Origin: Rhodocyclaceae bacterium
GTDB lineage: Bacteria > Pseudomonadota > Gammaproteobacteria > Burkholderiales > Rhodocyclaceae
NCBI GenBank assembly: GCA_016791105.1
Contig: JAEUNM010000023.1
Coordinates: 1 to 32,979, forward strand
Direction: 5' to 3'
DNA: 32,979 bases
The notes beneath the pieces are model-generated. The model did no database searches. It was not told where the DNA came from and saw only the letters and a program-made list of their open reading frames with translations. Shown here in pieces: positions 1 to 10,400 of this stretch (position 1 is the first letter of the stretch; each line of letters starts with the position of its first letter). The translations under genes and the position numbers were made by a program.

Positions 1-1
1 C

Positions 2-319
2 GGTCAGGTGCTGGCGAAGCCGGGCTCGATCAAGCCGCACACGCACTTCACGGCCGAGGTGTACGTGCTGTCGAAAGACGAAGGCGGCCGTCATACGCCG
101 TTCTTCAACGGCTATCGCCCGCAGTTCTATTTCCGCACCACTGACGTAACGGGCTCCATCGATCTGCCGGCCGGTACCGAAATGGTGATGCCGGGCGACA
201 ACATCACGATTACCGTGAAGCTGATCGCGCCGATCGCCATGGAAGAAGGTCTGCGTTTCGCCGTGCGCGAAGGCGGCCGTACCGTGGGTGCCGGTGTCGT
301 TGCCAAGGTTATCGAGTAA
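2..319 (+). CDS. tuf: Elongation factor Tu, C-terminal part (5' end outside window)
   Basis: This is the last 105 residues of EF-Tu, the GTPase that delivers aminoacyl-tRNA to the ribosomal A site. The reading frame is open from base 2 and ends at the TAA at 317-319. The visible protein is the C-terminal beta-barrel (domain 3), with typical stretches such as [14 protein letters not shown] near the start, [20 protein letters not shown], and the ending [10 protein letters not shown]. The GTPase domain lies upstream of the window. Placement immediately before rpsJ is the usual arrangement of one tuf copy in proteobacteria, at the end of the str operon (rpsL-rpsG-fusA-tuf). Confidence 0.97.
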   Translation, partial: GQVLAKPGSIKPHTHFTAEVYVLSKDEGGRHTPFFNGYRPQFYFRTTDVTGSIDLPAGTEMVMPGDNITITVKLIAPIAMEEGLRFAVREGGRTVGAGVVAKVIE

Positions 320-332
320 ACAAAGCTGCACG

Positions 333-355
333 GCGGTGTGCCGTTGGCACACCGC
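333..355 (+). promoter_or_regulatory. Hairpin between tuf and rpsJ
   Basis: A perfect 10-bp inverted repeat (GCGGTGTGCC, loop GTT, GGCACACCGC) fills most of the 60-base gap between tuf and rpsJ. It is not followed by a run of T, so it is not a standard intrinsic terminator. It could be an RNA processing or pausing element, or part of a regulatory leader for the S10 genes. The structure is seen; the role is inferred. Confidence 0.5.
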
Positions 356-379
356 GGCCATCGCTCTTTAGGATTACAA

Positions 380-691
380 ATGCAAAGCCAGAAAATTCGC
401 ATCCGCCTGAAAGCCTTCGACTATCGGCTCATCGATCAGTCGGCTCAGGAAATTGTCGATACGGCCAAGCGTACAGGCGCCGTGGTACGCGGCCCAGTGC
501 CGCTGCCGACGCGCATCGAGCGCTTCGACGTACTGCGTTCGCCACACGTCAATAAGACGTCGCGCGACCAGTTCGAAATCCGCACGCATTTGCGCCTGAT
601 GGACATCATCGACCCGACCGACAAAACCGTGGACGCGCTGATGAAGCTCGACCTGCCGGCCGGCGTGGATGTGGAAATCAAGCTGCAGTAA
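380..691 (+). CDS. rpsJ: 30S ribosomal protein S10
   Basis: S10 is a small-subunit head protein and also, as NusE, a transcription antitermination factor. The protein is 103 residues, the standard length, and begins [19 protein letters not shown]. The start at 380 is chosen because it gives the canonical N-terminus; an in-frame extension to 338 would add 14 unrelated residues that fall in the intergenic hairpin. An AGGA sits about seven bases before the ATG. The conserved C-terminal section ([20 protein letters not shown]) is intact. It is the first gene of the S10 operon. A 125-base gap, longer than any other in the operon, separates it from rplC. Confidence 0.98.
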   Translation: MQSQKIRIRLKAFDYRLIDQSAQEIVDTAKRTGAVVRGPVPLPTRIERFDVLRSPHVNKTSRDQFEIRTHLRLMDIIDPTDKTVDALMKLDLPAGVDVEIKLQ

Positions 692-816
692 GTTTTGCTT
701 TAGTTTTACGCCGCCGGCAGTATTGGCGGTGCAGTCGTGACCAGACAACACTGCGGCATTCGCCGCGTTGATGTTCAACGGGTCCCGGTCAATCGCAACC
801 GGGGTTAGGAGAAAAA

Positions 817-1470
817 ATGAGTCTAGGCCTTGTCGGACGCAAGGTCGGCATGACGCGCGTATTTACCGATGACGGTCAGTCCGTCCCGGTAACCGTGCTC
901 GATGTGTCGAACAATCGCGTCACACAGATCAAGACCACGCAAACCGATGGCTATAGCGCCATTCAGGTTGCGTACGGTAAGCGCCGCGCAAGCCGCGTGA
1001 GCAAACCCGAGGCGGGGCATCTCGCCAAGGCGGCTGTGGAAGCCGGTAGCGTGCTGCGCGAATTCCGCGTCAGTGAAGATCAACTCGCCCAGTTCAAGCC
1101 GGGTGATGTGATCAGCGTCACCATATTCCAGGCCGGTCAGAAGGTGGACGTCAGTGGCAGGTCCATCGGTAAAGGTTTCGGCGGTGTGATCAAGCGTCAC
1201 AACTTTTCGTCGAACCGCGCCACGCACGGTAACTCGCGTTCGCACAACACGCCGGGTTCCATTTCGATGGCGCAGGATCCGGGCCGCGTGTTTCCGGGCA
1301 AAAAAATGTCCGGCCACTATGGCGACGCCAACCGCACCACGCAAAACCTGGAAATCGTGCGCGTCGATGAAGCCCGCCAGTTGTTGCTGGTGCGCGGCGC
1401 CGTGCCCGGTGCCGCCGGTTGCGATGTGATCGTCCTGCCGGCCGTGCGGGTTGCGGCGAAGGGGGCGTGA
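817..1470 (+). CDS. rplC: 50S ribosomal protein L3
   Basis: L3 is one of the first proteins to bind 23S rRNA and its long loop reaches toward the peptidyl transferase centre. The 217-residue product starts [20 protein letters not shown], the typical L3 N-terminus. The conserved loop region [20 protein letters not shown] through [10 protein letters not shown] is present around residues 125-170. AGGAGAAAAA directly upstream of ATG is a strong ribosome binding site. The 125-base spacer before it contains a small CCGCC/GGCGG stem at about 711-729. The stop codon TGA shares its last base with the rplD start (TGATG), implying coupled translation. Confidence 0.98.
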   Translation: MSLGLVGRKVGMTRVFTDDGQSVPVTVLDVSNNRVTQIKTTQTDGYSAIQVAYGKRRASRVSKPEAGHLAKAAVEAGSVLREFRVSEDQLAQFKPGDVISVTIFQAGQKVDVSGRSIGKGFGGVIKRHNFSSNRATHGNSRSHNTPGSISMAQDPGRVFPGKKMSGHYGDANRTTQNLEIVRVDEARQLLLVRGAVPGAAGCDVIVLPAVRVAAKGA

Positions 1471-2090
1471 TGGAACTTAAACTACTCAATGCCGAAGGCC
1501 AGGCGGATAGCACGCTGGCGGCCTCCGACGCGCTGTTCGCGCGTGAATACAACGAAGCGCTGGTGCATCAGGTGGTGGTGGCTTTTCAGGCCAACGCGCG
1601 CTCCGGCAACCGCGCTCAAAAAGACCGCGAACAGGTGCATCACTCCACCCGCAAGCCGTGGCGCCAGAAGGGCACCGGCCGTGCGCGTTCCGGTATGACG
1701 TCCTCGCCGCTGTGGCGCGGGGGCGGCCGGATTTTCCCGAATTCGCCCGACGAGAATTTCTCGCAAAAGGTGAACCGGAAAATGTTCCGTGCCGGCATTG
1801 CGGCCATCCTGTCGCAACTGGCACGCGAAGATCGCCTCGCCGTGGTGGATAGTTTCAGCGTCGAAGCGCCCAAAACCAAAATGGTCGCGCAGAAGCTGAA
1901 GGCCATGGGGCTCGATTCCGTGCTGGTCATTACCGGCCAGCTCGACGAGAACCTCTACCTCGCCACGCGCAACCTGCCGCACGTGCTGGTGCTGGAAGCG
2001 CATCAGGCCGATCCGGTATCGCTGGTGCGTTACGCCAAGGTGCTGCTCACGCGCGACGCGGTTGCCAAATTCGAGGAGATGTGGGCATGA
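1470..2090 (+). CDS. rplD: 50S ribosomal protein L4
   Basis: L4 binds 23S rRNA and lines the exit tunnel. In E. coli it also represses its own operon (family knowledge; not shown here). The protein is 206 residues starting [20 protein letters not shown]. The internal conserved stretch [20 protein letters not shown], followed by WRGGGRIFP, is the extended loop that enters the tunnel. The start at 1470 overlaps the rplC stop by one base; longer in-frame readings to 1419 fall inside rplC and are unlikely. The end overlaps rplW by four bases (ATGA). Confidence 0.98.
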   Translation: MELKLLNAEGQADSTLAASDALFAREYNEALVHQVVVAFQANARSGNRAQKDREQVHHSTRKPWRQKGTGRARSGMTSSPLWRGGGRIFPNSPDENFSQKVNRKMFRAGIAAILSQLAREDRLAVVDSFSVEAPKTKMVAQKLKAMGLDSVLVITGQLDENLYLATRNLPHVLVLEAHQADPVSLVRYAKVLLTRDAVAKFEEMWA

Positions 2091-2410
2091 GCACGAACGT
2101 ACAGCGTCTTTATCAGGTGCTGCTCGCGCCGCAAATTTCCGAAAAGGCCACGTTCCTGGGTGACAAGTTCAACCAGGTCGTGTTTCGCGTCGCAGCCGAT
2201 GCCACCAAGCCCGAAATCAAGGCCGCGGTGGAACTGCTGTTTTCCACGCCGGATCGCAAGATCGAGGTGGTGGGCGTGCAGGTGGCCAACGTGCGCGGCA
2301 AGACCAAGCGTTTCGGCCGGGTCCAGGGCACGCGCAAGGGCTGGAAAAAAGCCTTCGTGCGACTGGCCGCCGATCAGGAAATAAGTTTCGCCGAAGGCGT
2401 GGAGCTCTGA
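2087..2410 (+). CDS. rplW: 50S ribosomal protein L23
   Basis: L23 sits at the exit of the peptide tunnel and docks trigger factor and SRP. It has 107 residues. The start is taken at 2087 (ATGAGCACG), which forms an ATGA overlap with the rplD stop; an alternative two codons upstream (2081, GTG) would add only MG. The motifs [14 protein letters not shown] at the N-terminus and [20 protein letters not shown] in the C-terminal half are typical for the family. It is followed one base later by rplB. Confidence 0.97.
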   Translation: MSTNVQRLYQVLLAPQISEKATFLGDKFNQVVFRVAADATKPEIKAAVELLFSTPDRKIEVVGVQVANVRGKTKRFGRVQGTRKGWKKAFVRLAADQEISFAEGVEL

Positions 2411-2411
2411 C

Positions 2412-3239
2412 ATGGCACTCGTTAAAGTCAAGCCGACCTCGGCTGGCCGCCGCGCCGTCGTCAAGGTGGTCAACAAAGACCTGCACAAAGGCCGTTCTTT
2501 CGCGGGTCTTACCGAAGTCAAGAAAAAGCATGCCGGCCGCAATAACCACGGCCACATCACGACGCGCCATCAGGGCGGCGGCCAACGCCAGCACTATCGC
2601 GTGATCGACTTCCGCCGCAACAAGGATGGTGTGGTCGGCACCGTGGAACGCATCGAATACGATCCGAACCGCTCGGCCAACATCGCGCTGCTGTGCTATT
2701 CGGACGGCGAGCGCCGCTACATCATCGCGCCCAAGGGCGTGCCGGTGGGCGCGCAACTGCTGTCCGGCTCGGAAGCGCCCATCAAGCCCGGCAACGCGCT
2801 GCCCATCCGCAACATTCCGGTCGGCAGCACGATACATTGCGTCGAAATGCTTCCCGGCAAGGGTGCGCAGATCGCGCGCGCGGCGGGTGGTTCGGTGCAG
2901 TTGCTGGCGCGTGAAGGCAGCTACGCGCAATTGCGTCTGCGCTCCGGCGAAATCCGCCGCGTGCACGTCGATTGCCGCGCCACCATAGGCGAAGTCGGCA
3001 ACGAAGAGCACAACCTGCGCAAGATCGGCAAGGCCGGTGCACAGCGCTGGCGCGGTATCCGTCCCACGGTGCGCGGCGTGGCGATGAACCCGATCGACCA
3101 CCCGCACGGCGGCGGCGAAGGCCGCACCGGCGAGGGCCGCGTCCCCGTGAGCCCCTGGGGTACTCCGACCAAGGGCTATCGCACGCGCAAGAACAAGCGC
3201 ACGACCAGCATGATCGTGCAGCGTCGGCACAAGAGGTAA
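2412..3239 (+). CDS. rplB: 50S ribosomal protein L2
   Basis: L2 is among the most conserved ribosomal proteins, needed for subunit association and peptidyl transferase activity. At 275 residues it is close to the usual 273. The N-terminal [14 protein letters not shown], the central [20 protein letters not shown] and the C-terminal [20 protein letters not shown] motif, with the functionally important histidine, are all present. The tail is rich in Lys and Arg ([11 protein letters not shown]). It starts two bases after the rplW stop and is followed nine bases later by rpsS. Confidence 0.98.
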   Translation: MALVKVKPTSAGRRAVVKVVNKDLHKGRSFAGLTEVKKKHAGRNNHGHITTRHQGGGQRQHYRVIDFRRNKDGVVGTVERIEYDPNRSANIALLCYSDGERRYIIAPKGVPVGAQLLSGSEAPIKPGNALPIRNIPVGSTIHCVEMLPGKGAQIARAAGGSVQLLAREGSYAQLRLRSGEIRRVHVDCRATIGEVGNEEHNLRKIGKAGAQRWRGIRPTVRGVAMNPIDHPHGGGEGRTGEGRVPVSPWGTPTKGYRTRKNKRTTSMIVQRRHKR

Positions 3240-3248
3240 GAGGTAGCT

Positions 3249-3530
3249 ATGGCTCGTTCAATCAAGAAAGGCCCGTTCGTCGACGCTCACCTGCTGCGCA
3301 AGGTGGACACGGCCCGCTCCAGCAACGACAAGCGGCCGATCAAAACCTGGTCGCGTCGTTCCACGATACTGCCGGAGTTCGTCGGCATGACCATCGCGGT
3401 ACATAACGGCAAGCAGCACATTCCCGTCTATGTGTCGGAAAACATGGTCGGCCACAAGCTCGGTGAATTTGCGCTGACCCGCACGTTCAAGGGCCACGCG
3501 GCTTCCAAAAAAGCCGCAGTGAAGCGCTAA
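3249..3530 (+). CDS. rpsS: 30S ribosomal protein S19
   Basis: S19 is a head protein of the small subunit that contacts the A-site tRNA region and pairs with S13. The 93-residue product begins [20 protein letters not shown] and contains the hallmark [20 protein letters not shown] and [20 protein letters not shown]. The length matches the family (about 92). A purine-rich AAGAGGTAGCT precedes the start. Confidence 0.98.
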   Translation: MARSIKKGPFVDAHLLRKVDTARSSNDKRPIKTWSRRSTILPEFVGMTIAVHNGKQHIPVYVSENMVGHKLGEFALTRTFKGHAASKKAAVKR

Positions 3531-3540
3531 GGGGACCGAC

Positions 3541-3870
3541 ATGGAAACTAAAGCGACATTGCGCGGGGTGCGCCTGTCGGCACAAAAAGGCCGCCTGGTG
3601 GCGGACTTGGTGCGCGGCAAGCCGGTGGACCAGGCGCTCAACATCCTGACGTTCTGCCCCAAAAAGGGCGCAGCCATCGTCAAGAAGGTGCTCGAATCGG
3701 CCATCGCCAATGCCGAGCACAACGACGGCGCGGATATCGACACCCTCAAGGTGGCGAGCATTTACGTCGAGAAGGGTGCGGTCCTCAAGCGCTTCGAAGC
3801 GCGCGCCAAAGGCCGCGGCAATCGCGTGCTCAAGCAGACCTGCCACATCTACGTGACCGTCGGCGACTAA
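3541..3870 (+). CDS. rplV: 50S ribosomal protein L22
   Basis: L22 has a globular domain on the ribosome surface and a beta-hairpin in the exit tunnel, a known site of macrolide resistance mutations. The product is 109 residues, near the normal 110. It contains [20 protein letters not shown] at the N-terminus and the hairpin and tail section [20 protein letters not shown]. Ten bases separate it from rpsS and nine from rpsC; AAGGGGACC before the ATG serves as the ribosome binding site. Confidence 0.98.
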   Translation: METKATLRGVRLSAQKGRLVADLVRGKPVDQALNILTFCPKKGAAIVKKVLESAIANAEHNDGADIDTLKVASIYVEKGAVLKRFEARAKGRGNRVLKQTCHIYVTVGD

Positions 3871-3879
3871 GGAACAGGC

Positions 3880-4761
3880 ATGGGACAGAAGATACATCCG
3901 ACCGGCTTTCGTCTGGCGGTCAATCGCAACTGGGCATCGCGCTGGTTTGCGAACAACAAGACCTTCCCCAAGATGCTCAACGAAGATCTGGCGGTACGCG
4001 GCTATCTGAAGAAGAAGCTGTCGCACGGCTCGGTGAGCAAGGTGGTCATCGAACGCCCGGCCAAGAACGCGCGCATTACCGTGTTCTCGGCCCGTCCCGG
4101 CGTGGTGATCGGCAAGAAGGGCGAAGAAATCGAGCAGATCAAGGTCGATCTGCAAAAGCTCATGCACGTACCCGTGCATGTGAATATCGAAGAAGTACGC
4201 AAGCCGGAAATCGAAGCCCAGCTTATCGCCGACTCGATCGCCCAGCAGCTCGAAAAGCGCATCATGTTCCGCCGCGCCATGAAGCGCGCCATGCAGAACG
4301 CGACGCGCCTGGGCGCGCAGGGCATCAAGATCATGTCCTCGGGGCGCCTGAACGGCATCGAAATCGCGCGTACCGAGTGGTATCGCGAAGGTCGCGTGCC
4401 GCTGCACACCCTGCGTGCGGACATCGACTACGGCGTGGCCGAAGCCAAAACGACTTACGGCGTGATCGGCATCAAGGTGTGGGTGTTCAAGGGTGAAGTG
4501 ATGGGCCGCGGCGAAACGCCGGTGGCTGCCGTCGAAACGCCCGAAGCCGACGCCGCGCGCAAGCCGCGCCGCCCGGGCCCGCCCGGATCGCAGCGCCCGC
4601 GCGGTGACGGCGATCGCCGCCCCGGCGGCGGACGCAAGCCCGAAGCCGCTGCCGCCGCACCGGAAACTGCCGCCCCGGCGGTCGAAGTTAAGACTGCCGC
4701 CAAACGAGTAAAGAAGCCAGGAGCCAGCAATGCTGCAACCGACCCGAAGGAAGTATCGTAA
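3880..4761 (+). CDS. rpsC: 30S ribosomal protein S3 with long C-terminal extension
   Basis: S3 lies at the mRNA entry site and contributes to helicase activity. The first 215 or so residues are standard: [20 protein letters not shown], a KH domain with the VIGKKGEE loop, and the C-terminal domain with [20 protein letters not shown] and [17 protein letters not shown]. After that the protein runs on for about 75 residues of low-complexity Ala/Pro/Arg/Gly/Lys-rich sequence, giving 293 residues versus about 233 in E. coli. Extended S3 tails are known in beta- and some gammaproteobacteria. The tail coding sequence overlaps the rplP start by 32 bases, so the extension's end is constrained by rplP. 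Confidence 0.97.
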   Translation: MGQKIHPTGFRLAVNRNWASRWFANNKTFPKMLNEDLAVRGYLKKKLSHGSVSKVVIERPAKNARITVFSARPGVVIGKKGEEIEQIKVDLQKLMHVPVHVNIEEVRKPEIEAQLIADSIAQQLEKRIMFRRAMKRAMQNATRLGAQGIKIMSSGRLNGIEIARTEWYREGRVPLHTLRADIDYGVAEAKTTYGVIGIKVWVFKGEVMGRGETPVAAVETPEADAARKPRRPGPPGSQRPRGDGDRRPGGGRKPEAAAAAPETAAPAVEVKTAAKRVKKPGASNAATDPKEVS

Positions 4762-5143
4762 AGAGCAAAAGGGCCGCAACACGGGCATCGCCACCCGCGG
4801 CAATAAAGTCAGCTTTGGCGATTACGGGCTCAAGGCGGTCGGTCGCGGCCGTCTGACGGCGCGCCAGATCGAATCCGCGCGTCGCGCCATGACGCGTCAC
4901 ATCAAGCGCGGCGGCCGTATCTGGATCCGCATTTTCCCGGACAAGCCGATTTCGTCCAAACCTGCCGAAGTCCGTATGGGTAACGGCAAAGGCAATCCGG
5001 AATACTGGGTGGCCGAAATCCAGCCGGGCAAGGTGCTGTATGAAATGGATGGCGTGGACGAAACGCTGGCACGCGAGGCCTTCCGCCTTGCCGCCGCCAA
5101 GCTGCCGCTCGAAACGGTATTCGTGACGCGCCTGTTGGGGTAA
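4730..5143 (+). CDS. rplP: 50S ribosomal protein L16
   Basis: L16 binds near the A site and helps tRNA accommodation. The protein is 137 residues, normal length, starting [17 protein letters not shown]. It carries the conserved [20 protein letters not shown] region; the Arg in this segment is the hydroxylation site in E. coli L16. The start is well supported because it gives the canonical N-terminus and is preceded by AGGAG, although it lies inside the end of rpsC (32-base overlap in another frame). Confidence 0.98.
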   Translation: MLQPTRRKYRKEQKGRNTGIATRGNKVSFGDYGLKAVGRGRLTARQIESARRAMTRHIKRGGRIWIRIFPDKPISSKPAEVRMGNGKGNPEYWVAEIQPGKVLYEMDGVDETLAREAFRLAAAKLPLETVFVTRLLG

Positions 5144-5147
5144 AGAC

Positions 5148-5342
5148 ATGAAAGCCAAGGAACTTAGGGCCAAACAAACGGCCGAGCTGGAAAGCGAACT
5201 GATAGACCTGCTGAAGGCTCAGTTTTCGTTGCGCATGCAGCTCGCCACCCAGCAACTGAACAACAATAGCCAGATCGTCAAAACGCGTCGCGACATCGCG
5301 CGTGTGCGCACCATCCTGGCGGAAAAGGCGGCGGCCAAATGA
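5148..5342 (+). CDS. rpmC: 50S ribosomal protein L29
   Basis: L29 is a small two-helix protein next to L23 at the tunnel exit. It is 64 residues (family about 63), beginning [20 protein letters not shown], with the conserved [18 protein letters not shown] and [16 protein letters not shown]. It begins four bases after rplP and overlaps rpsQ by four bases (ATGA). Confidence 0.97.
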   Translation: MKAKELRAKQTAELESELIDLLKAQFSLRMQLATQQLNNNSQIVKTRRDIARVRTILAEKAAAK

Positions 5343-5602
5343 GCGAACAAGCCACTCCCAGCGTCAAGCGCACGTACACCGGCCGTGTGGTGAGCGACAA
5401 GATGAATAAAACCGTCACCGTACTGGTCGAGCGCCGCGTCAAGCACCCGCTCTACGGCAAGGTGATTACGCGTTCAAACAAAATCCACGCCCATGTCGAA
5501 AATGGGGTAGCGAAAGCGGGTGATCTCGTCGAGATCGAAGAATGCCGCCCGATTTCGCGCACCAAAACCTTCCGCGTGACCAAGGTGCTGGAAAGCGTCT
5601 GA
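5339..5602 (+). CDS. rpsQ: 30S ribosomal protein S17
   Basis: S17 is a primary 16S rRNA-binding protein with an OB fold. The product has 87 residues and contains [20 protein letters not shown] and the conserved [17 protein letters not shown] and [13 protein letters not shown]. It is the last gene of the operon and is followed by an intrinsic terminator at 5684. In most proteobacteria rplN follows; here it does not within the window. Confidence 0.98.
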   Translation: MSEQATPSVKRTYTGRVVSDKMNKTVTVLVERRVKHPLYGKVITRSNKIHAHVENGVAKAGDLVEIEECRPISRTKTFRVTKVLESV

Positions 5603-5683
5603 CGGGATAGCCGTAGGCGGTCTGCCTGCCGTGTAGCGGTCGCGCTGCTGCACGGAAAATTGCCGTCTGATGATGTTTTTAAA

Positions 5684-5723
5684 GAAGCCACGGGCGCCGC
5701 ATTGCGGTGCCCGTGGCTTTTTA
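5684..5723 (+). terminator. Rho-independent terminator of the S10 operon
   Basis: A long GC-rich stem (AAGCCACGGGC with inner CCGC, loop ATT, GCGG and GCCCGTGGCTT), with one unpaired position per side, ends in a run of five T. It lies about 80 bases after the rpsQ stop and is the only strong terminator after the ribosomal genes. Confidence 0.9.
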
Positions 5724-5847
5724 TCGTGTCACGATTGCCGCCTGATACGCAAGTCAACTCGTCGGCCGGATGGGGTATGTTCCCCGTCGTGAACGTTTCG
5801 GAAGGCGACGACGAACCAAGGGCGCATTCATACAAACGCACGAAAGC

Positions 5848-5886
5848 ATGCGGAGGACGGATGCGGAGGACGGATGCGGAGGACGG
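5848..5886. repeat. Three copies of a 13-bp tandem repeat
   Basis: The unit ATGCGGAGGACGG occurs three times head to tail, followed by a degenerate partial copy (ATGCGGCGGGTCGG). It lies between the S10 terminator and the 3' end of the convergent defence cassette. The rest of 5724-5955 shows no gene that I can support. The repeat marks the junction between core and accessory DNA, but no function can be read from it. Confidence 0.8.
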
Positions 5887-5955
5887 ATGCGGCGGGTCGG
5901 TTGCACGGCGAGGAGCCGCAACGATGCGGTGACCTGCGACGCAATGGCGGGCAAC

Positions 5956-7407
5956 TTACAAACTCGGCAGCGACCCCATCCACGTTTCGTCGTTCCAATC
6001 TCCATAGTCTTTTTCACGTGTTCGAACATGTGCTCGCCAGAGATGGAAAATGTGCATGCCTTCGACATGCATCAGCCGCCGGACGGCGTCGTGATCGAGC
6101 ACCAGGGCCACCCCACCGTGGCCGCCCATTCCTTTACAGTGCATCGGTCTCCAGTGCCAATTCCAATAGCGCAAGTCGCCGACTGGGCTCCCGGAAAGCT
6201 GTAGGTCCATCCCTCCTTGTCGGGGTACGGCGATCAGCGGCGCATCCGAGTTGTGATTTGCTGGCAGGCATGGCATGCGACCGACAAGATCAGAGTGCAG
6301 GTATCCGACGAAATGATCGAATACCGACAGCAAAACCGGCCGAAGAGTGCCTCCTGTCTTCGCTCGAAAGGCCGCAGCGCCGTCAAATCGATCAACTCGT
6401 AGTGTCAATTCCCGTGTTCTCGGAACGATTGCCTTCCCAGGGAGCCAATCATGCAGGAGAAAGGCGCTCCGACAGTCTATGGCGGTTTCCGCGGCGAGAA
6501 CGGAGATGAGTTCCAACTCTCCCTGGTACCGAGCGTCGTCTTGCATCGGCAGGTTGAGATGCAGCAGTGTACCAGCCTCGCTCTGACTCACTTCGGAGAA
6601 AGCCGCGGACGCAACCGCCTCAGCTTCGAGTGCGGTGCTTGGTCTCGCGTTATGCAGGTCCCTCGCCCATCCCGGAGTTTTGCCTGGCAGCAGTGGGAGC
6701 AGACTCAGGTCCGCTGGCGATGCGTACATAGCTTCCGCCTGCGCCATCTGAACGGGCATGTTCCACCGGTCACATGCGAGCGCCAGCGTTCTCAAATATG
6801 CGGACCTCGCACAGTGCCCACGTCGAGCGACGAAATGTCCGGCTTCGTCTCGGTTGTGGCTGTCACCAAAGTAGCCAAAGTGGCCGTCATTGCCGCCACC
6901 GCTTCGCTCAACCTGCCGTTCAAACTCGTATGTCCACTGCCTAAGAAATTGATTGCGAGAGCACTTTTCCAGATCCTCTAGGCGATTCTTCAGAATCGGC
7001 GGAACGATCGTCCCGGCGCTGAGTTCTTCTGTGAGTTCTGGGCTTCGGTACCCGGCTGGCGCCTCGCCTGAGTGAGACTTGAGCCATGAATGCACCAGGA
7101 CGGGCGTTCCAAGTGCTCGCGCGATGAAAATATCGGACAGCACAGAAGGGGCATCGATCGCGGCCCGAAGCTCGGCGGACGAGAGAATGCTTGATCCACG
7201 GGCAAGGGCTGCAATCGCGAGTGCCTCCAGTACCTCTGATTCAAGTTTGAGGCAGCGGAGCCACCGCAGCAGGGCTTGCCATGTTGCCCGCGAGGAGGAC
7301 TCGCTTGCCAGCGCTTGAGCCATTTGGTGGATCACTTGAAACTTGGCCATCGGGACCGGCAGCCTCAGCCGGGCTATCGCGACATCGTAAAGCGCCACGC
7401 TAGTCAT
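5956..7407 (-). CDS. Uncharacterised partner protein of the STAND nuclease gene
   Basis: A 483-residue protein that I do not recognise. The start at 7407 forms an ATGA overlap with the stop of the upstream ATPase gene, so the two are translationally coupled; a start seven codons earlier (7428) is possible but less economical. The N-terminal 150 residues look alpha-helical, with Ala/Leu-rich heptad-like stretches. Around 174-205 is a His/Gly-rich part (GGNDGHFGYFGDSHNRDEAG). The C-terminal third has an unusual aromatic- and His-rich stretch, LRYWNWHWRPMHCKGMGGHG, at about 412-431. There is no signal peptide or membrane segment. By context it probably acts with the nuclease-ATPase, as a sensor, a regulator or a second effector; this is inference only. 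Confidence 0.8.
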   Translation of the reverse strand: MTSVALYDVAIARLRLPVPMAKFQVIHQMAQALASESSSRATWQALLRWLRCLKLESEVLEALAIAALARGSSILSSAELRAAIDAPSVLSDIFIARALGTPVLVHSWLKSHSGEAPAGYRSPELTEELSAGTIVPPILKNRLEDLEKCSRNQFLRQWTYEFERQVERSGGGNDGHFGYFGDSHNRDEAGHFVARRGHCARSAYLRTLALACDRWNMPVQMAQAEAMYASPADLSLLPLLPGKTPGWARDLHNARPSTALEAEAVASAAFSEVSQSEAGTLLHLNLPMQDDARYQGELELISVLAAETAIDCRSAFLLHDWLPGKAIVPRTRELTLRVDRFDGAAAFRAKTGGTLRPVLLSVFDHFVGYLHSDLVGRMPCLPANHNSDAPLIAVPRQGGMDLQLSGSPVGDLRYWNWHWRPMHCKGMGGHGGVALVLDHDAVRRLMHVEGMHIFHLWRAHVRTREKDYGDWNDETWMGSLPSL

Positions 7408-10400
7408 GGTGTCGCGCTCCCCAGCCACGCGGGATTCACCAGCGGCTGCTCGGCAAAGTCCTCTATGGTCGTGCTTACCATTGCCTCGACCACCGTTTTC
7501 GCCATCGCTGCCTCATCCACCGCCAGTAGAAAGTGAACCAACCGATGGTGCGGGATCGAGAGCGAGCTCCCTCGACCATTTTCCATCGATTTGGTGGTTT
7601 CTGAAATGAACTGCCTCCACTTCGCCTTGTAGTGGCACGCAAAGGTGGAAAAGCGCCGGAGGACATCGGCTTTGTCGTAGTACTCATCCCAGCCCCGCCG
7701 ATGCACTTGTGCGGCTACGAGCCACCGGTAAGCGCGTCCTTTGCCTTCGAGTTGCAAGCTCGCCTCGAAGGCCAGATCGAGGACGTCTGCGATGCCGGTC
7801 GGGACGCTTTTCTCAGAAAGGTAAGGTTCGAGGCTTCGCAGCAGTTCCATCCCGCATCTTTGCGCGAGCCAGTACTGGAACCACTTCCGCACGACCCGCC
7901 GCTCGGCGACGTAGGCATTCCGCGAGCGAAGTTCCTGCAGCAGACTTTCAACGGTCGAAGGGGAGTAGCCGGATACGTCAATATTGGGATCGTCATCCGG
8001 GGAAGAATTTCGCTCTTGCCGCGCCTCTCCAAGATGCTCAGAGGGCAAACCAAGACGTTCTTCGTTGGCAACGATGATGGCTGCGGCGAAGCCGTCTCCT
8101 TCGTCGGCTCGCTTGCGAAGTGACCCGATGGCGTGACTATCCCAAACCGCAGATGTCACGAGGGACATGGCAGGGTCATCGAGCGATTCCTTCGCCAGCA
8201 ACTCCGCAAAGACAAGATCTGCCGTGTACCACTTTGATGTCAAGAGCCAGTGGTTGTAGTAAGCAGCGAATGTCTCAGGAGCCAGCGTGATGATTAGTCT
8301 GGTAAGGTCTGACGGGCGCGCGCCCGCGTCCTCGGTCATGTCATCGATGCGAACGACGATGGGGATCAATCGCCGCAGCATGTCAGTCGCAAATGCGCGG
8401 TCCCTCGAAGAGATTGCTTCGACCGAGTCGATCACGAATCCGATTGTTGGATCCTTGCGCCAGCCGTAGCTGACCACACACGCCATCGACCTTCGCAGCA
8501 ATTCACTTGCTCGCGCATGCAATCCGGACCTCGTGGCAAGCTGGCAGAGTTCCAGGTAGTCAGCCATCCTATCGTTGAAAGGACTGACAGCCGTTGCGAT
8601 CTCCCGTTGCCGACGCCCTATCCCTTCGCCAATCAAATCTCGATCTAAGAGATCCAGGCCGGTACCCGCATAGCGGTTGCACCAGTCTGAAGATTCAAAG
8701 TGATTCGACGAGTTGGCGCGAGCCCATTCGGAAGATGGAACCTTGGTGAGCGCCGACCGCAAGGAAGTCAACAAGAAAAGATCGCCTGATATCGTGGTGA
8801 GCGCGTTCCGGAAAGGAATGTAATCTGTCATCGCCTCATAGCTTTCTGGGACTTTAACGGCATCCAAAAGGCGAAAGGGAAGTGCAAATGCCGGGGTCTC
8901 GCGGCGCGCTAGCAGAGAACCTACGGAGTTGGCCAGCACCATAATCTGCTGCGCGGCAGTCGAAAACCAGGGGCGATTCTTGTAGTGCGGCGTCGATTCT
9001 GTTACCGGCGCTCCGCGCTGAGACATGCATCGAGCTACTGTCGAGAAGAACAGGCGATGCAGAAACCGTTGGGCAGCCTCTCGCGGAATCTCGGCGTGAC
9101 GATCCACGTCGAGTGAAGCATCGTACTCGTTGAAGTCGCGTGGTTTAAGGGAACCGCCCTGATAGAACAAACGCCAGCACCACGACATGGGGTGCTTGGA
9201 GAATCTTGCGAATTCGGGCCACTCATGGAGCTTGGCGCGAAGAGCACCTGCTAGTCGCAAACAGGCGAGTTCAAGTTCACGTCGTTGACCAAGCAACATC
9301 GGCTGGCACACGAACTCCATTAGAGGCGCCAGGTCAGCACCCTTGGCCAGTTCCCGAAGGAATAGTTTGGTCAACTCCGTGGCGTCAGCCCCGCCCAGAT
9401 CCCTCGTGATCGCCAGGATTCGGTCCGGCTTGTATTGTCTGGTCCCAGCGGCTAGTTCCAAAAAGTTCTCTATTGCTGACTTGAGCGCACCGTGGTCATA
9501 GGCCCTGACTCGGATTCGATCGTTGATTCGCCGACGCATCATCTCCATGCATTCCGTGGCATCGGTTGTCCGTCCCGCGAGCAAATACTGCCTGCCTAGC
9601 AAATGAAGCCGATTCACACTGGCGGTTTGCAAGCCAGCAGCCAGCGTCTTCAGTGGATACTCGTCTTCGGTCAACTGAAGCGCGCACTCATGCAACGAGT
9701 CGTAGTCGTCGAGTTGAAACTCTGGGCCGTTGTGTAGGCGGGCCTTGAGCCAACGAAGCTGGATTGCCTTCGCGAAGTTCGCGTTCTCGAATGCGATCTG
9801 TTCCCCGGCCGTGAGAATCGCCTCGATCTGATCTTGGGGATATGCAGATGCCAAGCTCTCAATAGCCCAATTTCTGTCAGGCGCCTCCAGTAGGTTTCGA
9901 GAGTCCCCAGTTCGTGCCTCATACAACCACAGCCAGCCCCAACGATGAAATGCCGGCGCTTGTGTTCGAAGCCACTCGACCACGTTCGGTAGCAGGATGC
10001 GTATTCGTTCGTCGTGCTCGAGGTCGTCTCGGACAAATGCATACAGGCTTCCGTGAAATGCAACTTGTCCCGCTTCAGTGTTGTGAAGTAGGTGCCCGAT
10101 TGCGGGGCTCAAGTCGCCAGCGCCAGTTCGTAGGCAGCTTTCCAGCCCCAGCGCGGGCCAGATGAAGCCGGCGTCGGCCAACAAGTGCAGGGCATCCTTC
10201 GCGGTAAGCGGCAGCCGCTGCCAAAGCATGGTGTAGTACTTCTTGATGTCCCCGTCCGGCGCCCACGTGTTCGAGTCCATCACTGATGGCTCGAGGACGC
10301 GATGTTGCCGGGCCAATGCCTCGAAGCAGTAGGTTAATACGAGAGGATGGCTGCCCGTGACCCGTTGAAAGGCAATGGCCAGCGTGACCAGGGAGTTTGC

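Noticed and set aside
2217..3230. 337-residue minus-strand open frame over rplB
   Set aside because: Antisense shadow of rplB with a His/Ala/Arg-biased translation typical of reversed GC-rich genes.
3487..4803. 438-residue minus-strand open frame across rpsS, rplV and rpsC
   Set aside because: It is antisense to certain ribosomal protein genes; high GC content keeps the frame open. No domain is recognisable in its translation.
5848..5900. Possible CRISPR array
   Set aside because: The repeat is 13 bp, directly head to tail without spacers, and there are no cas genes.
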